From assembly GCA_964501265.1 (NCBI GenBank), contig CAZCSK010000011.1:1-60144 (forward strand): DNA of 60,144 nt. The letters are read 5' to 3'. Below are positions 26,834 to 35,658 of the stretch, in pieces. Every line of letters starts with the position of its first letter. Within the stretch, counting starts at the first letter, position 1. The notes below the pieces were generated by a model. That model saw nothing but the letters and a program-made list of their open reading frames with translations, was not told the origin of the DNA and did no database searches. Source of the DNA: CAZCSK01 sp964501265 (GTDB taxonomy: Bacteria; Actinomycetota; CADDZG01; JAHWKV01). Both the position numbers and the translations under genes were made by a program.

Positions 26834-26856
26834 AGAAGAACCCGACCTGTTCTTCT
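26834..26856. terminator. Hairpin between convergent lhr and bpa
   Basis: A perfect 8-bp stem, AGAAGAAC (26834-26841) and GTTCTTCT (26849-26856), with a 7-base loop. It sits 20 bases past the lhr stop and 32 bases past the end of bpa on the other strand. It is AU-rich for this genome and without a long U tract, so termination is plausible but not certain. Confidence 0.5.
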
Positions 26857-26887
26857 CGACCGTGACGAATTTCCTGAAGGGTAAGGG

Positions 26888-27307
26888 CTAGAGGTAGCCT
26901 TCTTTTTTCTCGGGCTTTGATGGGTCTTCGTCGTCTTGATCTTCGGCGCCCTTGTCTAGTTGCAAGAGGGTTTGCATTTGCACTGAGGCTTGTAGTCCTT
27001 GAAACAGTCCTCCGAGCCATCCGATGAGGCCTGAATACGCAACTCGAACGTCGTCACTGGTGGCTCCGTCATCGAAAGTCATGTCCAGGTCGATTGCCTC
27101 GAGTTCGTCAAAGAGTTCCTTGGGGAGCGCTTCGGCTAACTGGCCCTGAACGCGTCCGTAAAGGGAGGCGAGGCCGGGAGCGGTACTGGAGTCGGGGCCC
27201 ATCTTGCGGGCCTCCTCTAGGACTTCGCGAGCAAGGCTTGCTATGCGGAGAAGCTTTTGCGGATCAATTGGGCGATCGGGATGTGCGTCTGTCTCTTTCT
27301 CTTTCAT
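26888..27307 (-). CDS. bpa: Bacterial proteasome activator (Bpa/PafE)
   Basis: A 139-residue helical protein. Residues around 85-120 (SDDVRVAYSGLIGWLGGLFQGLQ) align closely with the Bpa/PafE block SDAELRIAQAQLVGWLEGLFHGIQ that I recall from Mycobacterium. The protein ends KKEGYL. In Bpa a C-terminal GQYL motif docks into pockets of the 20S proteasome and opens its gate; here the final four residues are EGYL, keeping the essential Tyr-Leu. A charged flexible linker (DKGAEDQDDEDPSKPEKKE) precedes it, as in the family. Bpa forms a 12-mer ring and feeds unfolded proteins to the proteasome without ATP. This implies that the organism has an actinobacterial proteasome. Confidence 0.88.
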   Translation of the reverse strand: MKEKETDAHPDRPIDPQKLLRIASLAREVLEEARKMGPDSSTAPGLASLYGRVQGQLAEALPKELFDELEAIDLDMTFDDGATSDDVRVAYSGLIGWLGGLFQGLQASVQMQTLLQLDKGAEDQDDEDPSKPEKKEGYL

Positions 27308-27373
27308 AGGGCTGATAATAGCCGTTAGTTATCCTGTTTCGGCAACCCTGTCTACCTAAAGGAGAAGATCCTC

Positions 27374-28546
27374 ATGCCTCAAGCAGTAATCGTGGATGGA
27401 GTGCGCAGCCCTATCGGTCGAGCTGGGAAAGGCTCGCTCAAAGATGTACGCCCTGACGACCTCGCGGGCTACGTTGTTTCGAAATTGATGGAGAAAGTCC
27501 CAGAGGTAGATCCAGGATCCATCGACGATCTCATCTGCGGGTGTGGACTTCCCCATGGCGAAGCCGGATTCAACGTCGCCCGTCCTATCGTCTTGCTTTC
27601 GGGACTCCCGGTGAGTGTTCCGGGTACGACGGTGAACAGGTTCTGCGCATCGAGCCTTCAAGCGATTCGCATGGCATTTCACGCGATCAAGGCCGGCGAG
27701 GGAACCACGTTTGTTTGCGCGGGAGTGGAGTCGGCGAGCCGGGTGGAATTGCTGCCGCGTGGCGATGTCAGTGTCCTCAATCCAAAGCTATCTCCGCTTT
27801 TCGGCGGCGAGTACATCGCCGACGTTTACATCGCAATGGGGGAGACGGCTGAGAATGTCGCGGAACAATACGATGTCTCGCGCGAAGACATGGATCTATT
27901 TGCGCAGCAATCGCAGGAACGAGCAGTTGCGGCTCAAAAGGACGGCTTCTTCTCTCGGGAGATCACGCCTTATCCAATGCCTGACGGGACGCTGGTTGAG
28001 TTCGACGACGGGCCCCGACCTTCGTCGACCCTGGAGAAGCTCCAGCAACTTGCCCCCGTCTTCCGCCCTGAAGGCAAAATCACCGCGGGGAACTCCTGTC
28101 CCCTAAACGACGGAGCGGCGGCCGTCTTGGTGATGGATGAGGACAAGGCGAAGAGTCTTGGGCTCAAACCGCGTGTGCGAATCTTGGCCAGCTCGGTGAG
28201 CGCTCTTGCACCCGAGATCATGGGCGTCGGCCCCATTGAGGCGGTCCGCAAGGTCCTTGAGAAGACTGGGATGAAGATTGAGGATATCGAACTCGTGGAG
28301 TTGAACGAGGCCTTTGCCGCGCAGGTGTTGCCGGTGTGCAGGGAACTGGGGATCGATCCGTTCTCCGACAAACTCAATCCTCACGGCGGGGCAATCGCTT
28401 TGGGCCATCCCTTCGGAATGACCGGGGCGCGCATCATGAACACTTTGATGAATGGTCTGGAGACATTAGACCGAACGATCGGGCTCGAAACGATGTGCGT
28501 CGGCGGGGGCCAGGGCATGGCGATGATCGTCGAGAGGATCAAATGA
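27374..28546 (+). CDS. Thiolase (acetyl-CoA acyltransferase)
   Basis: A 390-residue thiolase with the three expected active-site elements: nucleophile Cys91 in NRFCASSLQ, His345 in GHPFGMTGAR, and Cys375 in ETMCVGGGQG. The substrate-binding loop region (NAGNS-type) reads ITAGNSCPLNDGAAA. The start ATG follows an AAAGGAG site. It overlaps the MaoC gene by ATGA, so the two are coupled. Together with the window's acyl-CoA dehydrogenases and SDRs it completes a beta-oxidation set: thiolytic cleavage of 3-ketoacyl-CoA. Biosynthetic condensation is the alternative. Confidence 0.93.
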   Translation: MPQAVIVDGVRSPIGRAGKGSLKDVRPDDLAGYVVSKLMEKVPEVDPGSIDDLICGCGLPHGEAGFNVARPIVLLSGLPVSVPGTTVNRFCASSLQAIRMAFHAIKAGEGTTFVCAGVESASRVELLPRGDVSVLNPKLSPLFGGEYIADVYIAMGETAENVAEQYDVSREDMDLFAQQSQERAVAAQKDGFFSREITPYPMPDGTLVEFDDGPRPSSTLEKLQQLAPVFRPEGKITAGNSCPLNDGAAAVLVMDEDKAKSLGLKPRVRILASSVSALAPEIMGVGPIEAVRKVLEKTGMKIEDIELVELNEAFAAQVLPVCRELGIDPFSDKLNPHGGAIALGHPFGMTGARIMNTLMNGLETLDRTIGLETMCVGGGQGMAMIVERIK

Positions 28547-29001
28547 CTCTGACGATCGCAGGCAAAGACGATCTGATGTCGAGAGTCGGCCAGGAACTCG
28601 GAACGTCCGATTGGTTCGTGGTGACGCAAGAGAAGGTCGATCAGTTTGCCGAGGCCACGGGCGACCATCAATGGATCCATGTTGATCCGCTCAAGGCCGC
28701 AGACGGTCCGTTTGGTGGGACCGTTGCTCACGGCTACTTCACGCTCTCACTGGCGCCTGCCCTCTTCTGGCAAATTGTGACCGTCGAGGGCGTGACGATG
28801 GGAGTTAACTACGGTTCGAACAAAGTGAGGTTCATCAGTCCGGTAAAGGTTGGTAAGCGAGTTCGTCTGAAGGCAACGCTGTTGGGGGCCGAAGCGGTGG
28901 AACCCAATTCCGTGCAGGCCACATACAACATGGTGTTTGAAATTGAAGGGGAGAAGAGGCCCGCGTGCGTGGGGGAGATCGTTACTCGGTATTATTTTTA
29001 G
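28543..29001 (+). CDS. MaoC family (R)-specific enoyl-CoA hydratase
   Basis: A 152-residue single hot-dog hydratase. The hydratase 2 motif FAEATGDHQWIHVD gives catalytic Asp41 and His46, followed by GTVAHGYFTLSL. I chose the ATG at 28543 because it makes an ATGA overlap with the thiolase stop; the frame is open further upstream inside the thiolase gene but carries no family residues there. Members of this size act as homodimers on crotonyl- to hexenoyl-CoA or similar. Coupling to thiolase supports a degradative role. Confidence 0.9.
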   Translation: MTLTIAGKDDLMSRVGQELGTSDWFVVTQEKVDQFAEATGDHQWIHVDPLKAADGPFGGTVAHGYFTLSLAPALFWQIVTVEGVTMGVNYGSNKVRFISPVKVGKRVRLKATLLGAEAVEPNSVQATYNMVFEIEGEKRPACVGEIVTRYYF

Positions 29002-29019
29002 CGCGGTAAGTGCTCGAAC

Positions 29020-29052
29020 TGCGCGACCCCGCCCTCCGGAATCTGTCGCGCA
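29020..29052. terminator. Hairpin between convergent MaoC and DUF11 genes
   Basis: A perfect 8-bp stem, TGCGCGAC (29020-29027) and GTCGCGCA (29045-29052), around a 17-base loop. It is 18 bases past both flanking stops, so it can serve both genes. The surrounding sequence (GCTCG-A-CTGCGCGACCCC) resembles that at 11247-11282, suggesting a dispersed hairpin element. Confidence 0.55.
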
Positions 29053-29069
29053 TCGGGCTCCTTCACGTT

Positions 29070-30473
29070 TCAGTGTTGGGCGAGCCGAACTCTTTCTAGT
29101 TTGCGGTCCGCCAGGGCAAGGCCGAATCCGATGCTCGCCCAACCAAGTATCGCCAGCAAGGCTGAGTGCGTTCCCGTTACCGGAGTTGTCTGCCTTACGG
29201 CGCTCGTTATTAGCGCGGTAGTGATCGGGTTGAACTGATCCGCATCGCCGGTCGCGGCGTTCCGGATTGTTCTTCCTCCCGCAAAGTCGTCCACAGTTGC
29301 GGTGAAGGAAACCGACCCCGAAACCCCCGGTCCAACCGTTCCGATGTTCCATGTCACGACTCTTGTGGCTGAATCAAACGTGCCTCCGTTGGCAACGGTC
29401 ACTCCGGTTAGGGATGGATCGACTGAATCCGTGAGCACAAAGTTGGTCGCCGACCCCGAGCCGTCGTTTCGATAGTCAATCGTGTATGTCAGGACGTCAC
29501 CCGGGCTTATCGATCCCGAAGGCGTCGCTCGTTTCGAAAGCACGATGTTGGGTGAACCCACGATGTTGATCGTCACGCTGTCGATCAGGTAGTCGGAGTT
29601 GTAATGAAACGAATTACCCGAACAGTCGTAGATCAATTGCGAAAGTTGTAGCGTCCCAACGACATCGGCCGAGTAAACGTATTGTGCCGTGACCGACCCA
29701 CCGGCATTGGTCGTATAGACATCGTCGTCAGAAAGTGTTCCTTGCGAGAACGTGAATGACGTCGAGATCGGGCCGATCGTCCCGGTGGGGTTAACTAAGG
29801 CCGGGACCGAGATCTCGTTATAGGCAACCGCAGTCTCCGCCTGCACGACAACAGTGAAAGTAGATCCTTGGGGGACACTCCAAGAACCGTCGGGCTGTTG
29901 GATCCCTCCGATCACGCTGTAAGTAAGCACGTCGTTGCGGGACTGCGAGATGAGGTTTTCGACAAGAAGAGTGGAAGCGGGAGTGTCGGGCTGACCGCAA
30001 GGGGCAGGGGAACGAGGGACCTGAGTCGCCGTCACCGCCGGCGCGTTATCGGCCGTAACGGAGACATTGATGGGAGTAAGTGTGTCGAAGGCGTCGGCCG
30101 TGCGCACGACCCGGACAGTCCAGTAGGCGTCGACGGTGGCACCCGGCGCGATGGTCCCCACGAAGTCGGTCGATGGAGAAACGAGGACGACGCAGTTACC
30201 ACCGCAGGGGTTGGCGATCGAAGGGCTCACGCTCGTTCCGATCGTGAGGGTCGCGGCCACATTGGTCGCCGGTTCCGAGCCATTGTTGGTGATTTGGACC
30301 TGAACAAGGAACAATTCGGGTGTTCCTCCCACGGGATTGTTTGAGTCAAGTCCAATCACCTGCCAGGAAACAATCTCAGCGGAAAGCGTCGTGGCGGCGT
30401 TCGCGGGAGTAGGTGAAATCAACGCGAACCAGGCCAGGAGCAGGACGGGTATGGAAATTTGGCGAAAACGCAT
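29070..30473 (-). CDS. Surface protein with DUF11 repeat and sortase-like C-terminus
   Basis: A 467-residue exported protein. The ATG at 30473 starts a normal signal peptide (MRFRQISIPVLLLAWFALIS, cleavage near PANAA). The body is Ser/Thr/Val-rich and beta-sheet in character. A DUF11-type domain near the C-terminus reads LSKRATPSGSISPGDVLTYT and FVLTDSVDPSLTGVTV. The end is TPVTG, then a hydrophobic helix and the basic tail RKLERVRLAQH: the layout of an LPxTG cell-wall anchor with a variant pentapeptide. It is probably attached to the wall or held in the membrane. Function beyond surface display is unknown. The promoter is just upstream. Confidence 0.75.
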   Translation of the reverse strand: MRFRQISIPVLLLAWFALISPTPANAATTLSAEIVSWQVIGLDSNNPVGGTPELFLVQVQITNNGSEPATNVAATLTIGTSVSPSIANPCGGNCVVLVSPSTDFVGTIAPGATVDAYWTVRVVRTADAFDTLTPINVSVTADNAPAVTATQVPRSPAPCGQPDTPASTLLVENLISQSRNDVLTYSVIGGIQQPDGSWSVPQGSTFTVVVQAETAVAYNEISVPALVNPTGTIGPISTSFTFSQGTLSDDDVYTTNAGGSVTAQYVYSADVVGTLQLSQLIYDCSGNSFHYNSDYLIDSVTINIVGSPNIVLSKRATPSGSISPGDVLTYTIDYRNDGSGSATNFVLTDSVDPSLTGVTVANGGTFDSATRVVTWNIGTVGPGVSGSVSFTATVDDFAGGRTIRNAATGDADQFNPITTALITSAVRQTTPVTGTHSALLAILGWASIGFGLALADRKLERVRLAQH

Positions 30474-30479
30474 CCCTAC

Positions 30480-30513
30480 GTTATATCGCAGACCCACCGC
30501 CAGGGGAGCGGTG
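30480..30513 (-). promoter_or_regulatory. Leaderless promoter with inverted repeat for the DUF11 gene
   Basis: Read on the minus strand, TATAAC (30485-30480) ends six bases before the ATG, so transcription would begin at or next to the start codon, giving a leaderless mRNA. Upstream, CACCGC (30495-30500) and GCGGTG (30508-30513) form a 6-bp inverted repeat lying where the -35 region should be; no good TTGACA is seen there. The repeat may be an operator or activator site. Confidence 0.4.
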
Positions 30514-30573
30514 AGGTCTATAAACTCCGAAGGTGTTCGTAGGCCATAATGGGGCCATGATGGGTCGATCGCG

Positions 30574-32484
30574 ATGATGATGCACGGCGGCGGCGGCGGC
30601 TTTCACATGCTGCGCACCAGAGACCTAGACAAAGACATCAAGCTGTCCGAGGGCCTAGTCAGGCGTATCTACAGATTTGCTAAGCACTACCACGGCCGCA
30701 TCCTCGCCTACCTAGCGCTAATAGTGCTGGCATCGGCCGTCAGCGCCGTGGGACCACTTCTTGGCCTGGAGATCATTGACAAGGCCCTGCTTGGGCATAA
30801 TAGGACGCTCCTCTTTCAATTGGTCGGAGCGATTTTTGCGGTCGCTATGTTCGGGACTCTGCTTACGATTACGAATCGGTACTTGTCGTCGAAGATCGGT
30901 GAGGGCATTATCTACGATCTTCGGACGGCGCTCTTTAGTCATGTTCAGCGAATGCCAATTGCGTTCTTCACGAGGACCCAAACCGGGGCCCTGATAAGCC
31001 GCCTCAACACGGACGTGATTGGAGCTCAGCGTGCACTGACGGATACGACCGGCACGATACTCTCGACGATCATCGATGTCGTCATCACCTTGTCAGTGAT
31101 GTTTTGGCTGGACTGGAAGATCACGCTGATCTCGCTAGTTCTCATTCCTGTTTTCGTTTTGCCCAGCCGGCGAATCGGCAAGACCCTGCAGAAGTTCGCC
31201 AAACGACAGATGGAACAAAACGCGGCGATGAACACTCAAATGACGGAGCGGTTCCAGATTGGTGGGGCCCTTCTGATGAAGCTCTTCGGCAGGCCCAGTA
31301 CTGAGAGCAATGCATTTCAAGAGAGGGCCGGGGCAGTGAGAGACCTGGGCATAAGGTCTTCAATTTACGGCAGGCTCTTTTTCGCCTTGTTTGGATTGGT
31401 CGCCGCCATGGGCTCAGGGCTCGTATATTTGCTCGGTGGCCTTGAGTATTTGAGGGATCCGAAAAGCTTCACCATCGGGACAATCTCCGCTTTCGCCGTC
31501 TACCTGACCCGACTCTACGGGCCGATCACGATGCTCACCAACGCTAGGGTCGAGTTGATGACGGCGTTCGTTTCCTTCGATCGGGTCTTTGAGGTCCTGG
31601 ACTTTCCGAGCTCGATAGCTGACAAGCCTTCCGCGGTAGACCTGATTGAACCCAAGGGCCGGATCGAGTTCGACCATGTTTGGTTTCACTACCCTCCGGG
31701 TTCGGAAGTCTCGATTGCCTCTCTTGAGGGAGATCGAGTTGATGTCGGATTCGACAAGGATGCTTGGGTTTTGAAGGACGTGTCCTTCACTCTAGAGCCG
31801 GGCCAGATGTTCGCGCTGGTCGGTCCTTCCGGGGCGGGTAAGACAACGCTGTCGTATCTTGTGCCGCGTTTGTACGACGCCACACAAGGTGCAGTTCGTA
31901 TCGACGGTCACGATGTCCGAGATCTGACATTGGCGAGCCTGGCGGACTCCGTTGGCATGGTCACCCAGGATGCTCATATGTTTCACGAGACGATTCGCAC
32001 CAATCTGCAATACGCGGCCCCCGATGCGACTGAAGCCGACCTCATCGAAGCCGCCAAATCCGCACAGATTTACGACCTCATAGCATCCATGCCCGACGGC
32101 TTCGATACAACTGTCGGAGAGCGTGGGTACCGGCTGTCGGGAGGAGAAAAACAAAGGCTCGCAATAGCGCGTCTACTGCTTAGCAACCCGACGATCATGA
32201 TTCTGGACGAGGCGACGGCTCATCTCGACTCAGAGTCGGAACAACTGATCCAGCGAGCACTTGCGGTTGCCCTCGCCGGACGATCGAGTCTGGTGATCGC
32301 ACATCGATTGTCGACCATCGTGAGCGCCGACAAGATTCTCGTGGTCGATGACGGGCGCATCGTCGAGTCGGGGCCGCATCACGAGTTGCTCGCTGGCTCC
32401 GGCCTGTATCAGGACTTGTACAGGACGCAGTTCCAGGCGGGTGCGGCCGCCCTCGCCTCCGTCGACGCCCCCGCACAGCATTAG
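30574..32484 (+). CDS. ABC exporter, fused membrane and ATPase domains
   Basis: A 636-residue half-transporter. It starts MMMHGGGGGFHML, an unusual Gly-rich N-terminus, then six helices (about 40-330). The ATPase has Walker A GPSGAGKTT, Q-loop VTQDAHMF, signature LSGGE, Walker B IMILDEATAHLD with the catalytic Glu, and the switch His in IAHRLST, so all catalytic residues are present and it can work as a homodimer. An insertion of about 25 residues (HYPPGSEVSIASLEGDRVDV) lies between the first ATPase strands, before Walker A. It is unrelated in operon to the heterodimeric pair at 18071-21613. The substrate is unknown. Confidence 0.9.
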   Translation: MMMHGGGGGFHMLRTRDLDKDIKLSEGLVRRIYRFAKHYHGRILAYLALIVLASAVSAVGPLLGLEIIDKALLGHNRTLLFQLVGAIFAVAMFGTLLTITNRYLSSKIGEGIIYDLRTALFSHVQRMPIAFFTRTQTGALISRLNTDVIGAQRALTDTTGTILSTIIDVVITLSVMFWLDWKITLISLVLIPVFVLPSRRIGKTLQKFAKRQMEQNAAMNTQMTERFQIGGALLMKLFGRPSTESNAFQERAGAVRDLGIRSSIYGRLFFALFGLVAAMGSGLVYLLGGLEYLRDPKSFTIGTISAFAVYLTRLYGPITMLTNARVELMTAFVSFDRVFEVLDFPSSIADKPSAVDLIEPKGRIEFDHVWFHYPPGSEVSIASLEGDRVDVGFDKDAWVLKDVSFTLEPGQMFALVGPSGAGKTTLSYLVPRLYDATQGAVRIDGHDVRDLTLASLADSVGMVTQDAHMFHETIRTNLQYAAPDATEADLIEAAKSAQIYDLIASMPDGFDTTVGERGYRLSGGEKQRLAIARLLLSNPTIMILDEATAHLDSESEQLIQRALAVALAGRSSLVIAHRLSTIVSADKILVVDDGRIVESGPHHELLAGSGLYQDLYRTQFQAGAAALASVDAPAQH

Positions 32485-32525
32485 GACCGCCGGAATCTAG
32501 TGGTCCACATGAAAGGATTGGGCTG

Positions 32526-33722
32526 ATGGATTTTGCGCTGACCGAAGAACAAATCGAACTCCAGAAGTGGGCCCATGAATTCGCCGAGAAGGAAATTCGT
32601 CCCGTAGCGGCCGAGTACGACGAGTCCGAAGATTTCCCGTGGCCCGTTTTGAAGAAGGCCGCCGAGATGGGTCTCTACGGGATGGACGTTTATATGCAGC
32701 AAGTAGCGGATCCAACGGGATTGACTCTCACGCTTATCACGGAAGAACTTGCCTGGGGATGCGCAGGGATCGCTCTGGCAATTCTCGGCACCGGTCTCCC
32801 GCTTTCGGCCCTGGCATCGGTCGGCACTCCCGAGCAGCTTGCGGCCTGGGCGCCTCGCATGTTTGGTACTCCCGAAGAGCCCAAGGTCGCTGCCTTCGGC
32901 GTGACGGAACCGCAGGCCGGGTCCGATGTTTCCAGCCTGACCACTCGGGCGGTGCGGGACGGCGATGAATGGATTATCAACGGACGCAAGGTCTTCATCA
33001 CCAACGGTGGCATTGCCGACGTGCACATCATCGTTGCGACCGTAGATCCCGAACTGAGACACCGGGGTCAAGCGTCCTTCATCATCACCAGCGACACGCC
33101 TGGTTTTTCTCAGGGAAAGAAAGAGAAGAAACTCGGTATCCGAGCGTCGCACACGGCGGAGCTGATCATGGAGGACGTCCGAATACCAGTTGACAACATT
33201 CTGGGGGGAATCGACAGGCTGGACGCAAAGTTGAAGAAAGCGCGATCTGGCGAAGCAACAGGACGGAGTTCTGCTGCGCTTCGGACTTTTGAGATCACGC
33301 GGCCTCTCGTCGCCGCTCAGGCGGTTGGAATTGCGCGTGCGGCCCTGGAATTTTCAGCGAAATATGCCAAGGAGCGTGTTCAGTTCGGCGTGCCGATCAT
33401 CGGTCACCAAGCTATCGCCCATATGCTGGCCAACATGGCGACTGAAGTCGATGCCGCGCGACTCCTCACATATCGCGCAGCATGGATGGGAGCCACGGGG
33501 GCCGAGTACAAGCACGCCGAAGGTTCGATGAGCAAACTCAAGGCAAGCGAAGTCGCAGTCAGTGTCACCGAGAAGGCCGTCCAGATACTCGGGGGATACG
33601 GATACATAAAGGACTTTCCCGTCGAGAAGTGGTACCGGGACTCAAAGATTTACACGCTGTTCGAAGGTACGTCTGAGATTCAAAGAATGGTGATAGCGAG
33701 GGCCCTGGGCGCCGCGGTATGA
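32526..33722 (+). CDS. Acyl-CoA dehydrogenase
   Basis: A 398-residue acyl-CoA dehydrogenase with complete family features: FGVTEPQAGSDVSS, GRKVFITNG, QFGVPIIGHQAIAHMLANM, LGGYGYIKDFPVEKWYRDSK and LFEGTSEIQR, with Glu380 at the usual base position. The start ATG has an AAAGGA site about eight bases upstream. It is the first gene of a plus-strand run of five closely spaced genes (32526-37372), three of them joined by 4-base overlaps. The partners (two LLM flavoenzymes, a hydrolase and an SDR) suggest degradation of an unusual substrate and not plain fatty acids. Confidence 0.93.
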   Translation: MDFALTEEQIELQKWAHEFAEKEIRPVAAEYDESEDFPWPVLKKAAEMGLYGMDVYMQQVADPTGLTLTLITEELAWGCAGIALAILGTGLPLSALASVGTPEQLAAWAPRMFGTPEEPKVAAFGVTEPQAGSDVSSLTTRAVRDGDEWIINGRKVFITNGGIADVHIIVATVDPELRHRGQASFIITSDTPGFSQGKKEKKLGIRASHTAELIMEDVRIPVDNILGGIDRLDAKLKKARSGEATGRSSAALRTFEITRPLVAAQAVGIARAALEFSAKYAKERVQFGVPIIGHQAIAHMLANMATEVDAARLLTYRAAWMGATGAEYKHAEGSMSKLKASEVAVSVTEKAVQILGGYGYIKDFPVEKWYRDSKIYTLFEGTSEIQRMVIARALGAAV

Positions 33723-34756
33723 GGCTCGCGCTCGGTGTCGCCTACTTCGGGATCGGCGCCTCGGTAGCCGACACTCTTGCCCTGACGCAGGAGGCCGACC
33801 AGCTCGGTTACCACTCGGTCTGGGCTGCGGAAGCCTATGGGTCCGATGTGCCCACCGTTCTTTCGTGGATCGGGTCGCAGACTCGTCAAATCAAACTCGG
33901 GTCGGGCATCATGCAGATGACCGCTCGCTCTCCTGCAATGACCGCAATGACTGCGGCAACTATCGATCTTTTGTTTGAAGGCCGGATGCTGCTGGGTCTT
34001 GGACTATCCGGTCCCCAGGTGGCAGAGGGCTGGTATGGGACTCGCTATACGAAGCCTTTAGTGCGCACTCGCGAGTATGTCGAAATAGTAAGAGCGATTC
34101 TTCGCCGTGAGGGGCCCCTCGAATATGACGGCAACGTCTTTAAGTTGCCGCTGCCCGAATCGCGAGGTAAGGCATTAAAACTAATCATCCACCCGATGCG
34201 AAACGAAATTCCAATCTATCTTGCGGCGATAGGCCCGCGAAACATTGCGCTTGCCGGTGAGATTGCTGACGGATGGCTCCCGGCGTTCTTTTCGCCCGAT
34301 CACATGGATCTATTCATGCCATCGCTTCAGGAGGGGCTGGCGCTGGCGGGTCGTGATCAGAAGTCGATCGACATAGCGCCCAACGCGTTTGTTTCGATCG
34401 GCGATAACGTGAGCGATTGCTACGACTCGATGCGTCCGTACTATGGGCTGTACATGGGCGGGATGGGCTCTAAGGAAGACAACTTCTATGTCGCGCTTGC
34501 AACCCGCTATGGGTACGGGGAAGCTTGCGCGAGGATCCAAGAGCTTTACCTCGCCGGGCAGAAATTCGAGGCTTATCAGGCGGTTCCCAAAGAGCTGATC
34601 GATGCAACTGCACTGGCCGGGCCAGCGGAGCGCGTGGCCGAGCGCATCAAACGTTATGAGGCGGCTGGTGTAACCACCCTGATTGTGAACCCTGTAGCCG
34701 GCAACTTGGAAGATCGTCTCGCCATCATCCGGACTCTGAAGGACATAGCCGGCTGA
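33719..34756 (+). CDS. LLM-class flavin/F420-dependent oxidoreductase
   Basis: A 345-residue TIM-barrel luciferase-like protein. It begins MRLALGVAYFGIGAS and has the family blocks LGYHSVWAAEAYGSDVPTVLSWIG, IKLGSGIMQMTARSPAMTAM, LLFEGRMLLGLGLSGPQVAEGWYG and IYLAAIGPRNIALAGEIADGWL. In Actinobacteria this subgroup generally uses F420. It overlaps the acyl-CoA dehydrogenase by ATGA. Members reduce or oxidise diverse substrates, so the reaction is not assigned. Confidence 0.88.
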   Translation: MRLALGVAYFGIGASVADTLALTQEADQLGYHSVWAAEAYGSDVPTVLSWIGSQTRQIKLGSGIMQMTARSPAMTAMTAATIDLLFEGRMLLGLGLSGPQVAEGWYGTRYTKPLVRTREYVEIVRAILRREGPLEYDGNVFKLPLPESRGKALKLIIHPMRNEIPIYLAAIGPRNIALAGEIADGWLPAFFSPDHMDLFMPSLQEGLALAGRDQKSIDIAPNAFVSIGDNVSDCYDSMRPYYGLYMGGMGSKEDNFYVALATRYGYGEACARIQELYLAGQKFEAYQAVPKELIDATALAGPAERVAERIKRYEAAGVTTLIVNPVAGNLEDRLAIIRTLKDIAG

Positions 34757-34794
34757 GTAATCCAATCCGCATCGGAGTTCAATGGGCGCCCGCG

Positions 34795-35658
34795 ATGCCT
34801 GGACATGAACTGGCCGCATTCGCTCGAGAACTCGAAGACCTCGGGTACTTCTCCCTTGGCTTCCCAGACCACTACTTTGTCGGCGGGGGCCCAGACTTTA
34901 TTTCCTTGCACGAGCCGTTTGCGGCTATGAGTTATGTAGCGGCCGTAACGAGCCGGTTGCGTCTGGTCTGTATCGTGGCGGCCAACGATTTCAGGCATCC
35001 GGCGCATTACGCCCGTTCGGTGGCCTCGATTGATGTGCTCTCGGAAGGACGGGTCGAGGCCGGGATTGGCGCCGGATGGTTAGGACCCGAGTTCGAGTCG
35101 ATCGGCATTCCGTTCGACACGCCGGGGAAAAGGATCGATCGACTGGAAGAAGCGATCGTAGTCATCAAGAGTTTGTGGACCAACGACCGGACCGACTTTT
35201 CCGGCAAGCACTACCGAATTTCGGGAGCGCCGGGTTTGCCGAAACCAATCCAACGACCGCATCCGCCGCTGCTAATCGGTGCAGGGGGGCCGCGGATGCT
35301 GGCGCTCGCCGGCCGACATGCCGACGTTGTGGGTCTCACGTCTAGCCTCCGGAACTTCGAGGATCGAGCCGGGATGCTAAAAGAGATGAGCCCCGAATCG
35401 ATCAAGGACAAGATCGAGATTGTTCGTCAAGCTGCCGCGGGAGCGGGCCGCGATGTTCCGATCCTGCAGATTCAAATCAACTCCATCGAGTTTGAAGGTG
35501 ACGATCCCGGCCACCTGTGGGCCCTTACCGGTGATCCCTCCCGTCTGATCGACATCCTTCACGAGCGTCGCGAAATGGGTATCAGTTACTTCATGCTCCG
35601 CGAGCGACGACGCGAGCGGCTGCGCGAGTTCGGCGAGAAGGTCGTGAGCAAACTTTGA
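34795..35658 (+). CDS. LLM-class F420-dependent oxidoreductase
   Basis: A luciferase-like TIM-barrel protein. The ATG at 34795 gives 287 residues, but it seems to miss the first beta strand: the in-frame codons upstream read NPIRIGVQWAPA, exactly what the family needs. No ATG, GTG or TTG precedes them. The only candidate is a CTG at 34753 that would overlap the previous stop as CTGA. Other features are LGFPDHYFVGGGPD, ASIDVLSEGRVEAGIGAGWLGPEFE and HPPLLIGAGGPRMLALAGRHADVVGL, all typical. It is the third gene in the acyl-CoA dehydrogenase operon. F420 use follows from the family. Confidence 0.85.
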   Translation: MPGHELAAFARELEDLGYFSLGFPDHYFVGGGPDFISLHEPFAAMSYVAAVTSRLRLVCIVAANDFRHPAHYARSVASIDVLSEGRVEAGIGAGWLGPEFESIGIPFDTPGKRIDRLEEAIVVIKSLWTNDRTDFSGKHYRISGAPGLPKPIQRPHPPLLIGAGGPRMLALAGRHADVVGLTSSLRNFEDRAGMLKEMSPESIKDKIEIVRQAAAGAGRDVPILQIQINSIEFEGDDPGHLWALTGDPSRLIDILHERREMGISYFMLRERRRERLREFGEKVVSKL

